Positions 37,131-46,226 of a DNA stretch of 64,000 nucleotides are shown in pieces; positions within the stretch are counted from its first letter, which is position 1, and the number at the start of each line of letters is the position of its first letter. A program made the position numbers and the translations under genes. Below the pieces are notes generated by a model that was not told the origin of the DNA, made no database searches, and saw nothing but the letters and a program-made list of their open reading frames with translations. Source of the DNA: Enterococcus malodoratus ATCC 43197. Lineage in GTDB: Bacteria; Bacillota; Bacilli; Lactobacillales; Enterococcaceae. The stretch covers positions 1,093,636 through 1,157,635 of the forward strand of contig NZ_KE136481.1 of the NCBI RefSeq assembly GCF_000407185.1. The letters run 5' to 3'.

Positions 37131-37180
37131 AAAAAGGGAGTCCAATTTCTTCAAAGACCTAACGAAATTGGCTCCCTTGC
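37131..37180 (-). terminator. Terminator-like hairpin in the SMR gene leader
   Basis: GGGAG(T/C)CCAATTTC and GAAATTGG(C)TCCC form a stem of about 14 bp, followed on the minus strand by TTTTTGTG. It is upstream of the SMR gene and separate from the ftsX terminator, so it may be an attenuator. No known guanidine riboswitch class was recognised. Confidence 0.5.
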
Positions 37181-37248
37181 TCGGTAGCGTATTAATTTAT
37201 TTAATTGCTATTCTAAATCTTTCCAGCAAAAATGGCAAGCATAAGAAA

Positions 37249-37276
37249 AACTTCTCCGAAAATTATCGGAGAAGTT
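37249..37276 (-). terminator. Terminator of ftsEX
   Basis: AACTTCTCCGA / TCGGAGAAGTT, an 11-bp stem with TTTTTC following on the minus strand, just past the ftsX stop. Confidence 0.85.
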
Positions 37277-37283
37277 CGTTTGA

Positions 37284-38168
37284 TTAAATCTTCAAGAAGC
37301 GGCGCATTGAAATAACTGATCCAAGTGAACCAATCAAATATCCGCCAACGGCCATGACGATATCCAAGATCCAAACAATCTGGCTTGGTCGTAATAACGC
37401 TAAGTTTGATTGTAATAGATAAGGTGCTGCTATCCCGTACACTTGTGAATACCCGTAAGTCAAAACAAGAATCGGTACGATCGAACCGATCAAGCCGATC
37501 CAACCTCCTTCAAGGAAGAACGGCCAACGAATATAGCCATTTTTTGCACCTACAAGACGCATGATTTGAATTTCGTTTTTCCGTGAAATAATCGTGATTC
37601 GAATTGTATTCGAGATCAAGAAGATCGCCACGAAAATTAATAGTGCTGCTGCGGCTAAGCCCCAAGTACGTACGACTTTCGCCATTTGAATGATTCGGTC
37701 AGCTGAATTTCCGCCGTAGTTTGCCCGGAAAACATTGTGTAGCTGACTAGCTTCGCGCGTTACAGGTCGAATATATTGAGCATCTGTTGCACTAACAATG
37801 TAAACGTCGTACAGCGGATTGCTGTCTCCTTCGAATAAATCCCAAGCATCGCCCATTTGTGATTGAAGCTTTTTCAACTGAGCTTGCTTACTAGAATAAG
37901 TGACCTTGTCTACATGTTTGATTTCTTGCAGTTCGGATTTCAATTCTTTTAATTCTTTTTCTTTCGTACCAATATCAACAAAGACCGTCACTTCGACATT
38001 TCCTTCAACATCTTGTGCTAACTTTGTCGCATTCATAATCACTGCCAAGAAAATTCCTGCCATGGTTAATGTGATCGTCACTGCACTGACGGATGCTAAA
38101 GTCATCCAGCCATTACGTTTGACACTCTTGATACTTTCCAACAAATGTCGGAAGAAATTTCTAATCAT
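37284..38168 (-). CDS. ftsX: Cell-division protein FtsX
   Basis: Membrane partner of FtsE; the pair activates peptidoglycan hydrolases at the septum. 294 residues: cytoplasmic N-terminus MIRNFFRHLLESIKSVKRNGWMTLASVS, first membrane segment, an extracellular domain (about residues 45-165) with EVTVFVDIGTKEKELK, then three membrane segments including AAAALLIFVAIFLISNTIRI and ISRKNEIQIMRLVGAKNGYIRWPFFLEG. ATG at 38168 overlaps the ftsE stop by 8 nt. The upstream in-frame start at 38195 is inside ftsE and unlikely. Confidence 0.95.
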   Translation of the reverse strand: MIRNFFRHLLESIKSVKRNGWMTLASVSAVTITLTMAGIFLAVIMNATKLAQDVEGNVEVTVFVDIGTKEKELKELKSELQEIKHVDKVTYSSKQAQLKKLQSQMGDAWDLFEGDSNPLYDVYIVSATDAQYIRPVTREASQLHNVFRANYGGNSADRIIQMAKVVRTWGLAAAALLIFVAIFLISNTIRITIISRKNEIQIMRLVGAKNGYIRWPFFLEGGWIGLIGSIVPILVLTYGYSQVYGIAAPYLLQSNLALLRPSQIVWILDIVMAVGGYLIGSLGSVISMRRFLKI

Positions 38169-38850
38169 CAAACTCGTATTCTCCTTCCGCTTCATCTCGA
38201 ACGATCAAGCCATTTTCAATCGCGATCAAACGATGGCGCATGGTATCAACAATCGTTTTGTTATGTGTTGCCATAACGATCGTTGTTCCTTGATTATTGA
38301 TCCGTTCTAATAAACGCATGATTTCCCAAGAAGTATCCGGGTCCAAATTCCCTGTTGGTTCATCGGCAATCAGTACTTTCGGTGTATTCACGATCGCACG
38401 CGCGATGGATACACGTTGCTGTTCCCCACCAGATAACTCACTTGGAAAAACGCGGACTTTATGTTTCAAACCAACAAGGTCCAAAACTTCCATAACACGT
38501 TTTTTGATGTCCCGCGGTTTACGTCCAATTACCTGCATTGCGTAAGCAACATTTTCATAGACTGTCTTACGGGGTAGTAATTTGAAGTCCTGGAAAACAA
38601 CGCCGACATCGCGACGCAGAAAAGGAACTTCTTTATTCTTAATTTTTAGCAAATCATGACGCGCAACATCTAATACTTTACCAGAAGTCGCTTTTTCTTC
38701 ACGATACATCAACTTGATGAAGGTAGACTTTCCGCTACCAGAGGGACCAACGACATAGACGAACTCACCTTGATCGATACGGACCGAAATCCCACGTACA
38801 GCAGTTGTCTTATTAGGATATTTTTTTGTTACATCCTGCATTTCAATCAT
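38161..38850 (-). CDS. ftsE: Cell-division ATP-binding protein FtsE
   Basis: ABC ATPase paired with FtsX. Walker A GPSGSGKST, Q-loop VFQDFKLLPRKTVYENVAYA (FtsE-typical), signature LSGGEQQRVSIARAI, Walker B VLIADEPTGNLDP, H-loop ATHNK. 229 residues. Encoded just downstream of prfB, as in many Firmicutes. Start AAGC-ATG with GGAGAG upstream. Confidence 0.96.
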   Translation of the reverse strand: MIEMQDVTKKYPNKTTAVRGISVRIDQGEFVYVVGPSGSGKSTFIKLMYREEKATSGKVLDVARHDLLKIKNKEVPFLRRDVGVVFQDFKLLPRKTVYENVAYAMQVIGRKPRDIKKRVMEVLDLVGLKHKVRVFPSELSGGEQQRVSIARAIVNTPKVLIADEPTGNLDPDTSWEIMRLLERINNQGTTIVMATHNKTIVDTMRHRLIAIENGLIVRDEAEGEYEFDD

Positions 38851-38947
38851 GCTTTATCTCTCCAAATCCTCTTAAATTCTTTGTTATTATAGCATGCCAA
38901 CATTGCAACTGGCTTTCATTACTTTACAATTTGATTTCATTTTGCAC

Positions 38948-40058
38948 TTAATCGTTTTGTGCTAAGCGCCATTTTAAGTAAGCATCGATAAAAGGATCTA
39001 ATTCGCCGTCCATTACTGCCTGTACATTTCCTGTTTCATGTTCGGTGCGGTGATCTTTCACCATAGAATAAGGATGGAAAACATAAGAACGAATTTGTGA
39101 GCCCCAACCAATCTCTTTTTGCTCTCCTCGCAAAGCTGCAGCTTCTTGCTCCTTCTTTTCAATCTCTAATTGATAAAGTTTTGCCTTCAGCGTCTGCATC
39201 GCTGTCTCGCGGTTATGAAATTGTGAACGCTGTGCTTGACTGGCAACCACAGTCCCCGTTGGTAAATGCGTGATTCGCACGGCCGAAGAAGTTTTATTGA
39301 TATGCTGTCCGCCAGCACCGCTAGCTCGATAAACATCGACCTTTAAATCATCAGGATTGATCTCGACTTCGATATTTTCATCCAACTCAGGCATCACCTC
39401 AACAGAACAAAACGAAGTATGGCGTCGACTAGCTGAATCAAATGGTGAAATCCGCACTAAGCGATGAACACCCTTTTCAGATTTCAAGTAGCCATACGCA
39501 TTGGTTCCTTTGATCATGAGCGTCACACTTTTGATACCCGCTTCGTCTCCCGATTGGTAATCGATCGTTTCAACTGAAAATCCGTGCTGTTCGGCCCAAC
39601 GCGTGTACATACGCAATAGCATCGAACCCCAATCCTGCGATTCCGTTCCGCCAGCCCCAGGATGCAATTCCACAATCGCATTATTTTTATCATACGGTTC
39701 ATCCAATAATAACGACAGCTCAAAGGCAGCGATTTTTTCCTGTAATTGAACCAACCGCTCTTCCAATTCAGCTTGCAGCTCGGCATCAAATTCTTCCTGC
39801 TGCATTTCCCACATAACGGTCAGCTCATCGGTTTCATTCGCGATTGCTTGAAACTGATCATAGGTTTCCTTCAACACGTTGTTCTGGCTGATCAAATTCT
39901 GCGCTTTTTCCGAATCATCCCAAAAACCGGGTGCGGTCATTTGATTTTCCGCTTCAGCAATATCTTCTTCTAATTGCTCTAGGTCAAAGAGACCCCCTGA
40001 AACTTGCGACTTGCTCTTGCATCGTGTCTAACAAATTTTGTATCTCTGCGTTTTCCAA
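38948..40058 (-). CDS. prfB: Peptide chain release factor 2, with programmed +1 frameshift
   Basis: RF2 ends translation at UGA and UAA. The gene is split by an in-frame TGA: a 24-codon leader starting at TTG 40058 ([13 protein letters not shown]...) ends AGG GGG TCT CTT TGA C, and skipping the T at 39986 continues with GAC CTA GAG into the long frame. This is the standard autoregulatory +1 shift, in which scarce RF2 favours frameshifting. The body has the GGQ loop ([18 protein letters not shown]) and, via the tripeptide-type discriminator region, RF2 identity. About 369 residues after the shift. Confidence 0.95.
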
Positions 40059-40149
40059 ATCTATTCCTTCTTTCTCCCGGATAATAAAATTACCCGTATA
40101 ACCAATCATTCAAAAGTCTATTACATTTTACTAAAAATAAGAGTATTTT

Positions 40150-40490
40150 GCTCGCAAACCATCCAATTAAATTGCTTGTAACTATAATTTGAATGAATAA
40201 CTTATCAAACTGTGAAAAAAAGAGTCTATTTTCTTACACATACCATCCAACTAAACGGCTTGTACATTTTATTTCCAATAATTTATCTTATTAGCTCTCA
40301 TAGTTTATTGAACTGCGAAAAAAACGGACTGCCAGCTAACTCTTTGCTTTGGTAATCATTTTTTCAAAGAGCGAAAAAATGATTTTATTTTCGTACGCAT
40401 ACCATCCAACTAAACGACTTGTACATTTTATTTCCAATAATTTATTTTATTGGCTCTCATAGTTTATTGAACTGGGAAAAGTTGGACTGG
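40150..40490 (+). repeat. Two copies of the interspersed repeat before prfB
   Basis: GCTCTCATAGTTTATTGAACTG occurs at 40294 and 40453 (159-bp period). A third, 5'-truncated copy precedes (ACATACCATCCAACTAAACGGCTTGTACATTTTATTTCC at 40237-40275). The central stem in the copy at 40355-40384 is perfect: AATCATTTTTTC / GAAAAAATGATT. As at 33.1-33.8 kb, the array ends GTTGGACTGGCAAAA at a terminator, here that of secA. Confidence 0.9.
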
Positions 40491-40495
40491 CAAAA

Positions 40496-40522
40496 GACGA
40501 GACATAGTAGCTATGTCCCGTC
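40496..40522 (-). terminator. Terminator of secA
   Basis: GACGAGACATAG / CTATGTCCCGTC, a 12-bp stem with one wobble pair and a TAG loop. TTTTGCC follows on the minus strand at the junction with the repeat. Confidence 0.8.
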
Positions 40523-40548
40523 CTGAAGGTTCTTTTCTTATCGAAAAA

Positions 40549-43080
40549 CTATTGTCCTTTGCCATGACAGTTTTTGTATTTTTTCCCGCTGCCGCATGGA
40601 CATGGATCATTTCGTCCAACTTTTTGTACTTGAACTGGTTTTTGTTTTGTTTGCGTCAGGTTCTTTGGATCGCCATCGGCTTCTACTGGATGCTCTTGCT
40701 GGTTTTGCGCCACTTGTTCACGTTGAACGTTTTGGCGGATTTCGGCCTTCATGAAGAGACGAGTCACTTCAAATTCGATGGCTCCAACCATATCCTCAAA
40801 CATCTTGTAGCCTTCTGTTTGGTATTCAACTAATGGATTGTTTTGTCCATAAGCACGAAGTCCGACAGATTGACGTAATTGATCCATTGCATCAATGTGG
40901 TCTGTCCATTTCGTATCAACAACACGCAAGATTACAACTTTTTCAAATTCCAATAATTGTTCAGGACTTTGCAGTTGTGCCACTTTTGTATCGAAAACAT
41001 CTTTGGCGCGACCATATAAATAGTCCTTCATTTCTTCAGGTGACTTGCCTTCAAAATCGGCTTTCGAAATAGAATCTTCATGAACCAGAGTTGCTCCAGC
41101 AAAATCAGCCAAAGCTTCAAGGTTCCAGTTATCTTTATCTAATTGTGTATGGCTGTCGACTACGCGTGAAATCGTCCGGCGTACCATGTTCAACAAATTC
41201 GGTGTCAAATCTTTTTCGCCCATGATAACATCTTGACGTTGTTTGTAGATAACTTCCCGCTGTTCGCGCATAACATCATCGTATTGCAAGACATTTTTAC
41301 GAGTATCGTAGTTGTTTCCTTCTACACGTTTTTGTGCAGATTCAACTTGACGTGACAGCATTTTGCTTTGGATCACGGCATCTTCATCTTCAACCTTCAT
41401 GCGATCTAAGAAGGCTTTGATTCGTTCAGAACCGAAACGTTTCATTAAATCATCTTCCAATGAAAGATAGAATTGTGAAACACCCGGATCTCCTTGACGA
41501 CCTGAACGTCCACGCAGCTGATTATCAATACGACGAGATTCATGACGTTCGGTACCGATTACCGCAAGTCCGCCTAATTCAATAACGCCTAAGCCCAACT
41601 TGATATCCGTACCACGACCAGCCATGTTGGTGGCGATCGTAACAGACCCTTTTTGGCCGGCACTCATAATAATTTCTGCTTCTTTGAAATGGTTCTTCGC
41701 ATTCAATACTTCATGCGGAACTTTTTCTTGATCCAACATATTGGAAAGTAGCTCAGATGTTTCAACCGCTACTGTACCAACAAGGATTGGCTGGCCCTTA
41801 CGGTGACGTTCTTTGATATCTTGAACGACTGCTTTGAACTTGCTCTCTAACGTAGGATATAACAAATCCGCATGGTCTTCCCGAATAATCGGACGGTTGG
41901 TTGGGATTTGAACAACTTCGATATTGTAAATTTCACGGAATTCTTCTTCTTCGGTTTTAGCCGTACCGGTCATCCCAGACAGTTTTTTGTACATCCGGAA
42001 ATAGTTTTGGAACGTGATCGTTGCCATTGTCTTCGTTTCGTCTTCGATCTCTACCGCTTCTTTTGCTTCAATTGCTTGGTGCAAACCATCTGAGTAGCGG
42101 CGACCATCCATGATTCGACCAGTAAATTGGTCAACGATCAAGACTTTGCCTTCTTGAACCACATAGTCAATGTCACGGATCATGATGAAGTTTGCCCGCA
42201 AAGCTTGGTCTAAATGGTGAGTCAAGGCTGTGTTGTCTAAGTCATACAGATTTTCTAAGCCGAAGTTCTCTTCCGCTTTTTCGATCCCTTGTTCAGTTAA
42301 TCCAATCGTTTTTGATTGGATGTCGATTTTGAAATCTTCGTCTTCTTTCAAACGTTTCACGAAGTTATCTGTACGTGTATAAAGAGCCGTAGATTTTTCA
42401 GCGGCACCAGAGATGATCAACGGTGTCCGCGCTTCATCGATTAAGATCGAGTCAACTTCATCGACAATCGCATAATTTAATGGACGTTGAACCATTTGGC
42501 TTTGATAAACCACCATGTTGTCACGGAGATAGTCAAACCCTAATTCATTATTGGTACTATAAGTGATATCACAATTATAAGCTTCACGTTTTTCATCGGC
42601 TGTTTTTGAATTGATGTTCAACCCAACACTTAGTCCTAAGAAGTTGTACAGCTCACCCATTTCAGTCGAGTCACGTGTCGCCAAATATTCATTGACGGTA
42701 ACAACGTGTACCCCTTCGCCTGTTAAGGCATTTAAATAAACCGGCATCGTTGCTGTCAACGTTTTACCTTCACCGGTTTTCATTTCAGGGATGTTGCCGT
42801 CATGTAGTACGATCCCACCCATTAATTGAACGTGGTATGGATATAAACCCAAGACGCGTTTCGCCGCTTCGCGAACAACCGCAAAAGCTTCAGGTAATAG
42901 ATCATCTAGTGTTTCTCCTGCTTGATAACGTCCTCTAAATTCTTCGGCTTTGCCGCGTAATTGTCCGTCTGATAATTTCTCCATATCGCCAGAAAATTCT
43001 TCGACCTTGTCAGCGATCCCGCTCAATCGTTTTAATTCTTTTTTATCGTTTTCAATCATTCGTCTCAGAAAGTTTGCCAT
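40549..43080 (-). CDS. secA: Preprotein translocase ATPase SecA
   Basis: Motor of the Sec export pathway. 843 residues. Walker A in [18 protein letters not shown]-type box [19 protein letters not shown], preprotein cross-linking domain, helicase motifs GRGTDIKLG and [11 protein letters not shown], and the C-terminal zinc-binding tail with [14 protein letters not shown] that contacts SecB or the membrane. Start ATG follows AAAGGAGTAAGATAAACG. Between hpf and prfB, the usual order in Firmicutes. Confidence 0.98.
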   Translation of the reverse strand: MANFLRRMIENDKKELKRLSGIADKVEEFSGDMEKLSDGQLRGKAEEFRGRYQAGETLDDLLPEAFAVVREAAKRVLGLYPYHVQLMGGIVLHDGNIPEMKTGEGKTLTATMPVYLNALTGEGVHVVTVNEYLATRDSTEMGELYNFLGLSVGLNINSKTADEKREAYNCDITYSTNNELGFDYLRDNMVVYQSQMVQRPLNYAIVDEVDSILIDEARTPLIISGAAEKSTALYTRTDNFVKRLKEDEDFKIDIQSKTIGLTEQGIEKAEENFGLENLYDLDNTALTHHLDQALRANFIMIRDIDYVVQEGKVLIVDQFTGRIMDGRRYSDGLHQAIEAKEAVEIEDETKTMATITFQNYFRMYKKLSGMTGTAKTEEEEFREIYNIEVVQIPTNRPIIREDHADLLYPTLESKFKAVVQDIKERHRKGQPILVGTVAVETSELLSNMLDQEKVPHEVLNAKNHFKEAEIIMSAGQKGSVTIATNMAGRGTDIKLGLGVIELGGLAVIGTERHESRRIDNQLRGRSGRQGDPGVSQFYLSLEDDLMKRFGSERIKAFLDRMKVEDEDAVIQSKMLSRQVESAQKRVEGNNYDTRKNVLQYDDVMREQREVIYKQRQDVIMGEKDLTPNLLNMVRRTISRVVDSHTQLDKDNWNLEALADFAGATLVHEDSISKADFEGKSPEEMKDYLYGRAKDVFDTKVAQLQSPEQLLEFEKVVILRVVDTKWTDHIDAMDQLRQSVGLRAYGQNNPLVEYQTEGYKMFEDMVGAIEFEVTRLFMKAEIRQNVQREQVAQNQQEHPVEADGDPKNLTQTKQKPVQVQKVGRNDPCPCGSGKKYKNCHGKGQ

Positions 43081-43312
43081 TCGTTTATCTTACTCCTTTA
43101 TTTCTTTTCATTTTCTATTTTACGATAGAAACCCGCTAGTATATTTTATCATTAGTCCTTGAGAAAAGAAACTTCTCGCGGCGAATAAAGCGCGACTTAT
43201 ACAATGATTAAACTTTTTTTGTGATTTTCTTTGGCAGCAACGTTCAAGCGGCATAATTTCTTCAAATAATCGGGGCTCATTCTAAAACTTTATTTTCAGT
43301 GAAATAAAAAAA

Positions 43313-43334
43313 CCTTCCAGCAAGAGCTGGAAGG
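43313..43334 (-). terminator. Terminator of hpf
   Basis: CCTTCCAGC / GCTGGAAGG, a 9-bp stem with loop AAGA. On the minus strand it is followed by TTTTTTTATTTC. It sits in the 266-bp hpf-secA intergenic region, which otherwise shows only A/T-rich promoter-like sequence. Confidence 0.85.
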
Positions 43335-43346
43335 CTGTAATTTCTA

Positions 43347-43892
43347 TTAATCTGTTTCGATCAAACCGTATTTACCATCTTTACGACGATAAACGATACT
43401 TGTACCATTTGTTTCAGCATCTTCAAAGATAAAGAAGTTATGTCCAAGCATGTTCATTTGTAATACAGCTTCTTCGCTGCCCATTGGTTTAAGTGATAGA
43501 CGTTTTGTGCGAACAATTTCTAATTCAGATTCTTCTGAATCTTCTGCGTTCACCAATACTTCTACCGCACGTTCAGGAACACCTGTTTCACGAGCTTTGC
43601 GATTAATTTTTGTTTTAAATTTGCGGATCTGACGTTCTAATTTATCCACAACCAAATCAATACTTGCATATAAATCTGGTGAAGTTTCTTCCGCACGAAG
43701 AACCAAGTAAGGTAATGGAATCGTTACTTCAACTTTTGCCGTTTTTTCTGTATAAACCTTTAAATTGACATAAGCAGTTGCGTCCGGAACATCAGTGAAG
43801 TAGCGTTCTAACTTTCCTACTTTCTTTTCAACGTAATTGCGGATAGCCTCTGTAACTTCGATGTTTTCCCCACGAACATTATATTTGAACAT
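43347..43892 (-). CDS. hpf: Ribosome hibernation promoting factor, long form
   Basis: Dimerises 70S ribosomes into inactive 100S particles in stationary phase. 181 residues: N-terminal S30AE domain ([28 protein letters not shown] ... [13 protein letters not shown]), then a linker and the C-terminal dimerisation domain ([33 protein letters not shown]). Long-form HPF is the Firmicutes type. Located between comFC and secA, as in other Firmicutes. Confidence 0.95.
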   Translation of the reverse strand: MFKYNVRGENIEVTEAIRNYVEKKVGKLERYFTDVPDATAYVNLKVYTEKTAKVEVTIPLPYLVLRAEETSPDLYASIDLVVDKLERQIRKFKTKINRKARETGVPERAVEVLVNAEDSEESELEIVRTKRLSLKPMGSEEAVLQMNMLGHNFFIFEDAETNGTSIVYRRKDGKYGLIETD

Positions 43893-44032
43893 ACGTATTG
43901 CCCCTTTCGTCTTGCCAACTGAAGATAGGAGGAAGGACCACTCTTACCTCTTCTTCTTATCCCTATTATATCGAAATCTAATCCTTTTGCAAAGTAAATC
44001 GCTATCAATTTCATAATCAAAAATAATGCATT

Positions 44033-44698
44033 TCAGCGAGCAAAAGTCAAGCTTTTCACCGTTTCCGCGCCATTTCTATAAAGTATTTCTGCGCCATGAA
44101 ACAGCGTGCGCCCCGTTGTATAAACATCGTCCACTAATAAAACTTTTTGATTTCTAATCTTTTCATTTGGTCGATTTAGTTCAAAAGGCTGAATCATTTT
44201 TAGCCGTTCTTCCCGTGATTTTTCCGATTGCGGAGCCAGCTCTTTTCTCTTCAACAACAATTCATATGTGACCCCCGCCGAATCTAAACAACTGCTGACC
44301 TGATTAAACCCTCTTTGCTCAAAACGTTCCGTTGAAAGCGGCAAGGGACAAATCACATATTTTCGATACTCTCGTAAATACTGAGCAAGTTCTGTCGCAA
44401 AAGCGCCGCGTAAACGATAATCGCCTGTGAACTTATACGGCTCGATCCATTGCCGAAAACCTGCATTATAGCGAAACAAACTTTTATTTCCCATAACAAA
44501 ACCAAGCTTTCCTTGCCATGCCCGACAATCTTGGCACAATTCGGCCGTATCTGCCCGCCCGCACCCCGGGCAAGTTGTCCTTTGTTCAATGCGCGTAAAT
44601 AATTTTTCACAATGATAACATCTTAGACTGGGCGAGAAAAACAGTTCACGAAGAGTGAGATTACTGATCAGCTCTTTTTGACAACAACTACATCGCAT
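44033..44698 (-). CDS. comFC: ComFC, competence-associated phosphoribosyltransferase-like protein
   Basis: About 221 residues. N-terminal zinc-binding cysteines (RCSCCQKEL, RCYHCEKLF, CPGCGRADTAELCQDC) and C-terminal PRTase fold with VLLVDDVYTTGRTLFHGAEIL. Needed with ComFA for uptake of transforming DNA in naturally competent Firmicutes. ATG at 44698 overlaps the end of comFA. The promoter that drove it through comFA is now separated by the prophage, so expression may depend on phage-derived or local promoters. Confidence 0.92.
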   Translation of the reverse strand: MRCSCCQKELISNLTLRELFFSPSLRCYHCEKLFTRIEQRTTCPGCGRADTAELCQDCRAWQGKLGFVMGNKSLFRYNAGFRQWIEPYKFTGDYRLRGAFATELAQYLREYRKYVICPLPLSTERFEQRGFNQVSSCLDSAGVTYELLLKRKELAPQSEKSREERLKMIQPFELNRPNEKIRNQKVLLVDDVYTTGRTLFHGAEILYRNGAETVKSLTFAR

Positions 44699-44939
44699 CA
44701 ATCAAGCCCTCCAATAAAGCTTGTTGGTTATTTCCTTTGATTTCGCTGATCGCCGCCTTAATCGCTGTTGTTACTTCGCTAGTCACAAAAACAACTTTAG
44801 CACGGGCAAACTCCCCTTTTCGATCCGCCCGTCCGGCAATTTGTACCAGCGCGGATTTTTTAAACACACGGTGGGAAGCTTGCAGAACTATGACCGACAC
44901 CTTTTCAAACGTCACTCCTCGCTCTAAAATGGTTGTATA
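44688..44939 (-). pseudogene. comFA: comFA 3' remnant, cut by the prophage
   Basis: C-terminal 80 or so residues of the ComFA DEAD-box translocase: TTILERGVTFEKVSVIVLQASHRVF, then motif VI KSALVQIAGRADRKGEF, then KVVFVT. The normal protein has over 400 residues. Here the frame fades upstream of about 44939 and meets a TAG near 44985. The rest must be on the other side of the prophage. It still overlaps comFC as in intact loci. Loss of the helicase core predicts defective DNA uptake unless the phage excises. Confidence 0.85.
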
Positions 44940-45004
44940 GTTGTACGTATAAATAGAAGCATACCTAATTTTTATCTATTTATATAGAAGAAAGAACGTA
45001 AAAA

Positions 45005-45036
45005 AAGACTGGCCGGAAGCTAGATCGGCCAGTCTT
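45005..45036 (-). terminator. Terminator of the phage lysis module
   Basis: AAGACTGGCCG / CGGCCAGTCTT, an 11-bp stem with loop GAAGCTAGAT. On the minus strand TTTTTTTACG follows. It insulates comFC from the phage late transcript. Confidence 0.85.
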
Positions 45037-45041
45037 AACGG

Positions 45042-45068
45042 TATATCGAGGTGCTACCTTCGATATAT
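45042..45068. repeat. Inverted repeat near the phage/host junction
   Basis: TATATCGA ... TCGATATA with an inner GGT/ACC pair forms a near-perfect hairpin. The flanking DNA to 45107 is very A/T-rich. It could be a processing or recombination-related site. No direct evidence for either. Confidence 0.5.
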
Positions 45069-45107
45069 AGAATATATCACTTAGTTAAAATACTAGTCAA
45101 TATATTT

Positions 45108-46121
45108 TTAATACTTGAATCCTTTGATATGCGCCGGATTAATTCCAACATCCTTAGCTTTACCCATCTCTTGAATTTCTTTCAAGACAATCGGCGCATC
45201 AGTATTGTTGAATCCCTCTCCTTTAACGCGAACGTCATAGCTTCCATAAGAATTCTTCTCTGCATAAGTCTGCTTATCAAGAAGTACATCTTTCAAGAAG
45301 TTTCGCATATGATCTTCCATCTTCTTGCTTTGCTCATCATTCAAATTCCGTGCCTCAATATGAATGATCGGTTTATCCATATCAGGAACTGCAATATTTT
45401 GTTGCATATAGCTCGGATAATACGTCTTAAGCTCCTGCTTCAATCGGTTGATCGCATTCTCATACTTCCATTTTGAATCGCAAGTGATAACCAGCGTATA
45501 GACTTTGTTCGGCTGCAATACTCGTTTCACTTGGTCACGAAGCAACGTCCAGGCGTATTTCGTTTGAATACGCTGAACCATTTTTACCGCCTGATCCTTG
45601 GTGACATTATCGATCGCAATACCATTTTTAGTTCCAGCTGGTTGTGGCGTTGGTGCAGGGTTAGGCTTGGGAGTGTTTCCACCTTGATTCTTCAAACGAT
45701 ACGCATAGAAATAAGGACACCCAGCCATTACCCATCGTTGATCATGATTGGCAATAATTGTTGTATCCTTCCAGCCTGTGCATTCTATCCAATTTTGATT
45801 ATCTAAGGCGATCCCTGTGTGGCCGCCGGCACCGGCAGAGTATCCTTTTTGTCCCCAGATGATGATATCTCCGCGTTGCATTGGAAAGTCACTGTTCTCG
45901 GCGATCTTTTCATACCCTAACTTCGTAAGGTAATCGTGCAACGTTTCGGTACTCGGAATATATCCATAATCAAAGCCACCCGATTCACGTAAAATACGGT
46001 AGACAGACCCTGAGCAATCACAAGTGCCATCTGTGTAATATCGTGAGCCATACATGCTGTAGCTGCAGTTGTTTACGAAACGCTGAACAACAGCTAAACC
46101 CGTTTCAATATTAATGGCCAT
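45108..46121 (-). CDS. Phage endolysin (amidase_5/NlpC-P60-like)
   Basis: Cell-wall hydrolase for lysis. 337 residues. N-terminal peptidoglycan amidohydrolase domain (about 1-145) with catalytic cysteine in TCDCSGSVYRIL (Cys34/Cys36), MQRGDIIIWGQKGYSAGAGGHTGIAL (His101) and NQNWIECTGW. A Pro-rich linker at about 148-165 follows, then a C-terminal domain of unrecognised type that presumably binds the wall. No signal peptide, so the holin is needed for release. The start overlaps the stop of the 34-residue ORF (TAATG). A Met near residue 180 preceded by AGGCGG is a possible internal start. Confidence 0.88.
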   Translation of the reverse strand: MAINIETGLAVVQRFVNNCSYSMYGSRYYTDGTCDCSGSVYRILRESGGFDYGYIPSTETLHDYLTKLGYEKIAENSDFPMQRGDIIIWGQKGYSAGAGGHTGIALDNQNWIECTGWKDTTIIANHDQRWVMAGCPYFYAYRLKNQGGNTPKPNPAPTPQPAGTKNGIAIDNVTKDQAVKMVQRIQTKYAWTLLRDQVKRVLQPNKVYTLVITCDSKWKYENAINRLKQELKTYYPSYMQQNIAVPDMDKPIIHIEARNLNDEQSKKMEDHMRNFLKDVLLDKQTYAEKNSYGSYDVRVKGEGFNNTDAPIVLKEIQEMGKAKDVGINPAHIKGFKY

Positions 46122-46225
46122 TATTTTTCCTCCTTCTTTTCTTCGATCTCTTTCGGTTGAGGCTGCAGACCGACATTTTTATCATCGGATTTTTCGTAAG
46201 CTTCTTTTGCTTTTTTCATATCCAT
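46121..46225 (-). CDS. 34-residue charged phage ORF between holin and endolysin
   Basis: Begins MDMKKAKEAYEKSDDKNVG and ends KEIEEKKEEK; almost entirely charged, with no membrane segment. It has an AGGAGG Shine-Dalgarno 11 nt upstream of ATG 46225, and its stop overlaps the endolysin start (TAATG), so it is probably translated. Not recognised as a known family. It may be a short lysis modulator, or simply keep ribosomes entering the endolysin. Confidence 0.6.
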   Translation of the reverse strand: MDMKKAKEAYEKSDDKNVGLQPQPKEIEEKKEEK

Positions 46226-46226
46226 G

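Noticed and set aside
37081-37283. Guanidine riboswitch before the SMR exporter
   Set aside because: Conserved sequence elements of guanidine-I, -II and -III classes as I know them are not visible; only an unassigned hairpin remains.
37900-38310. 136-residue open frame opposite ftsX/ftsE
   Set aside because: Antisense to two strongly conserved genes; no start signal and no recognised family.
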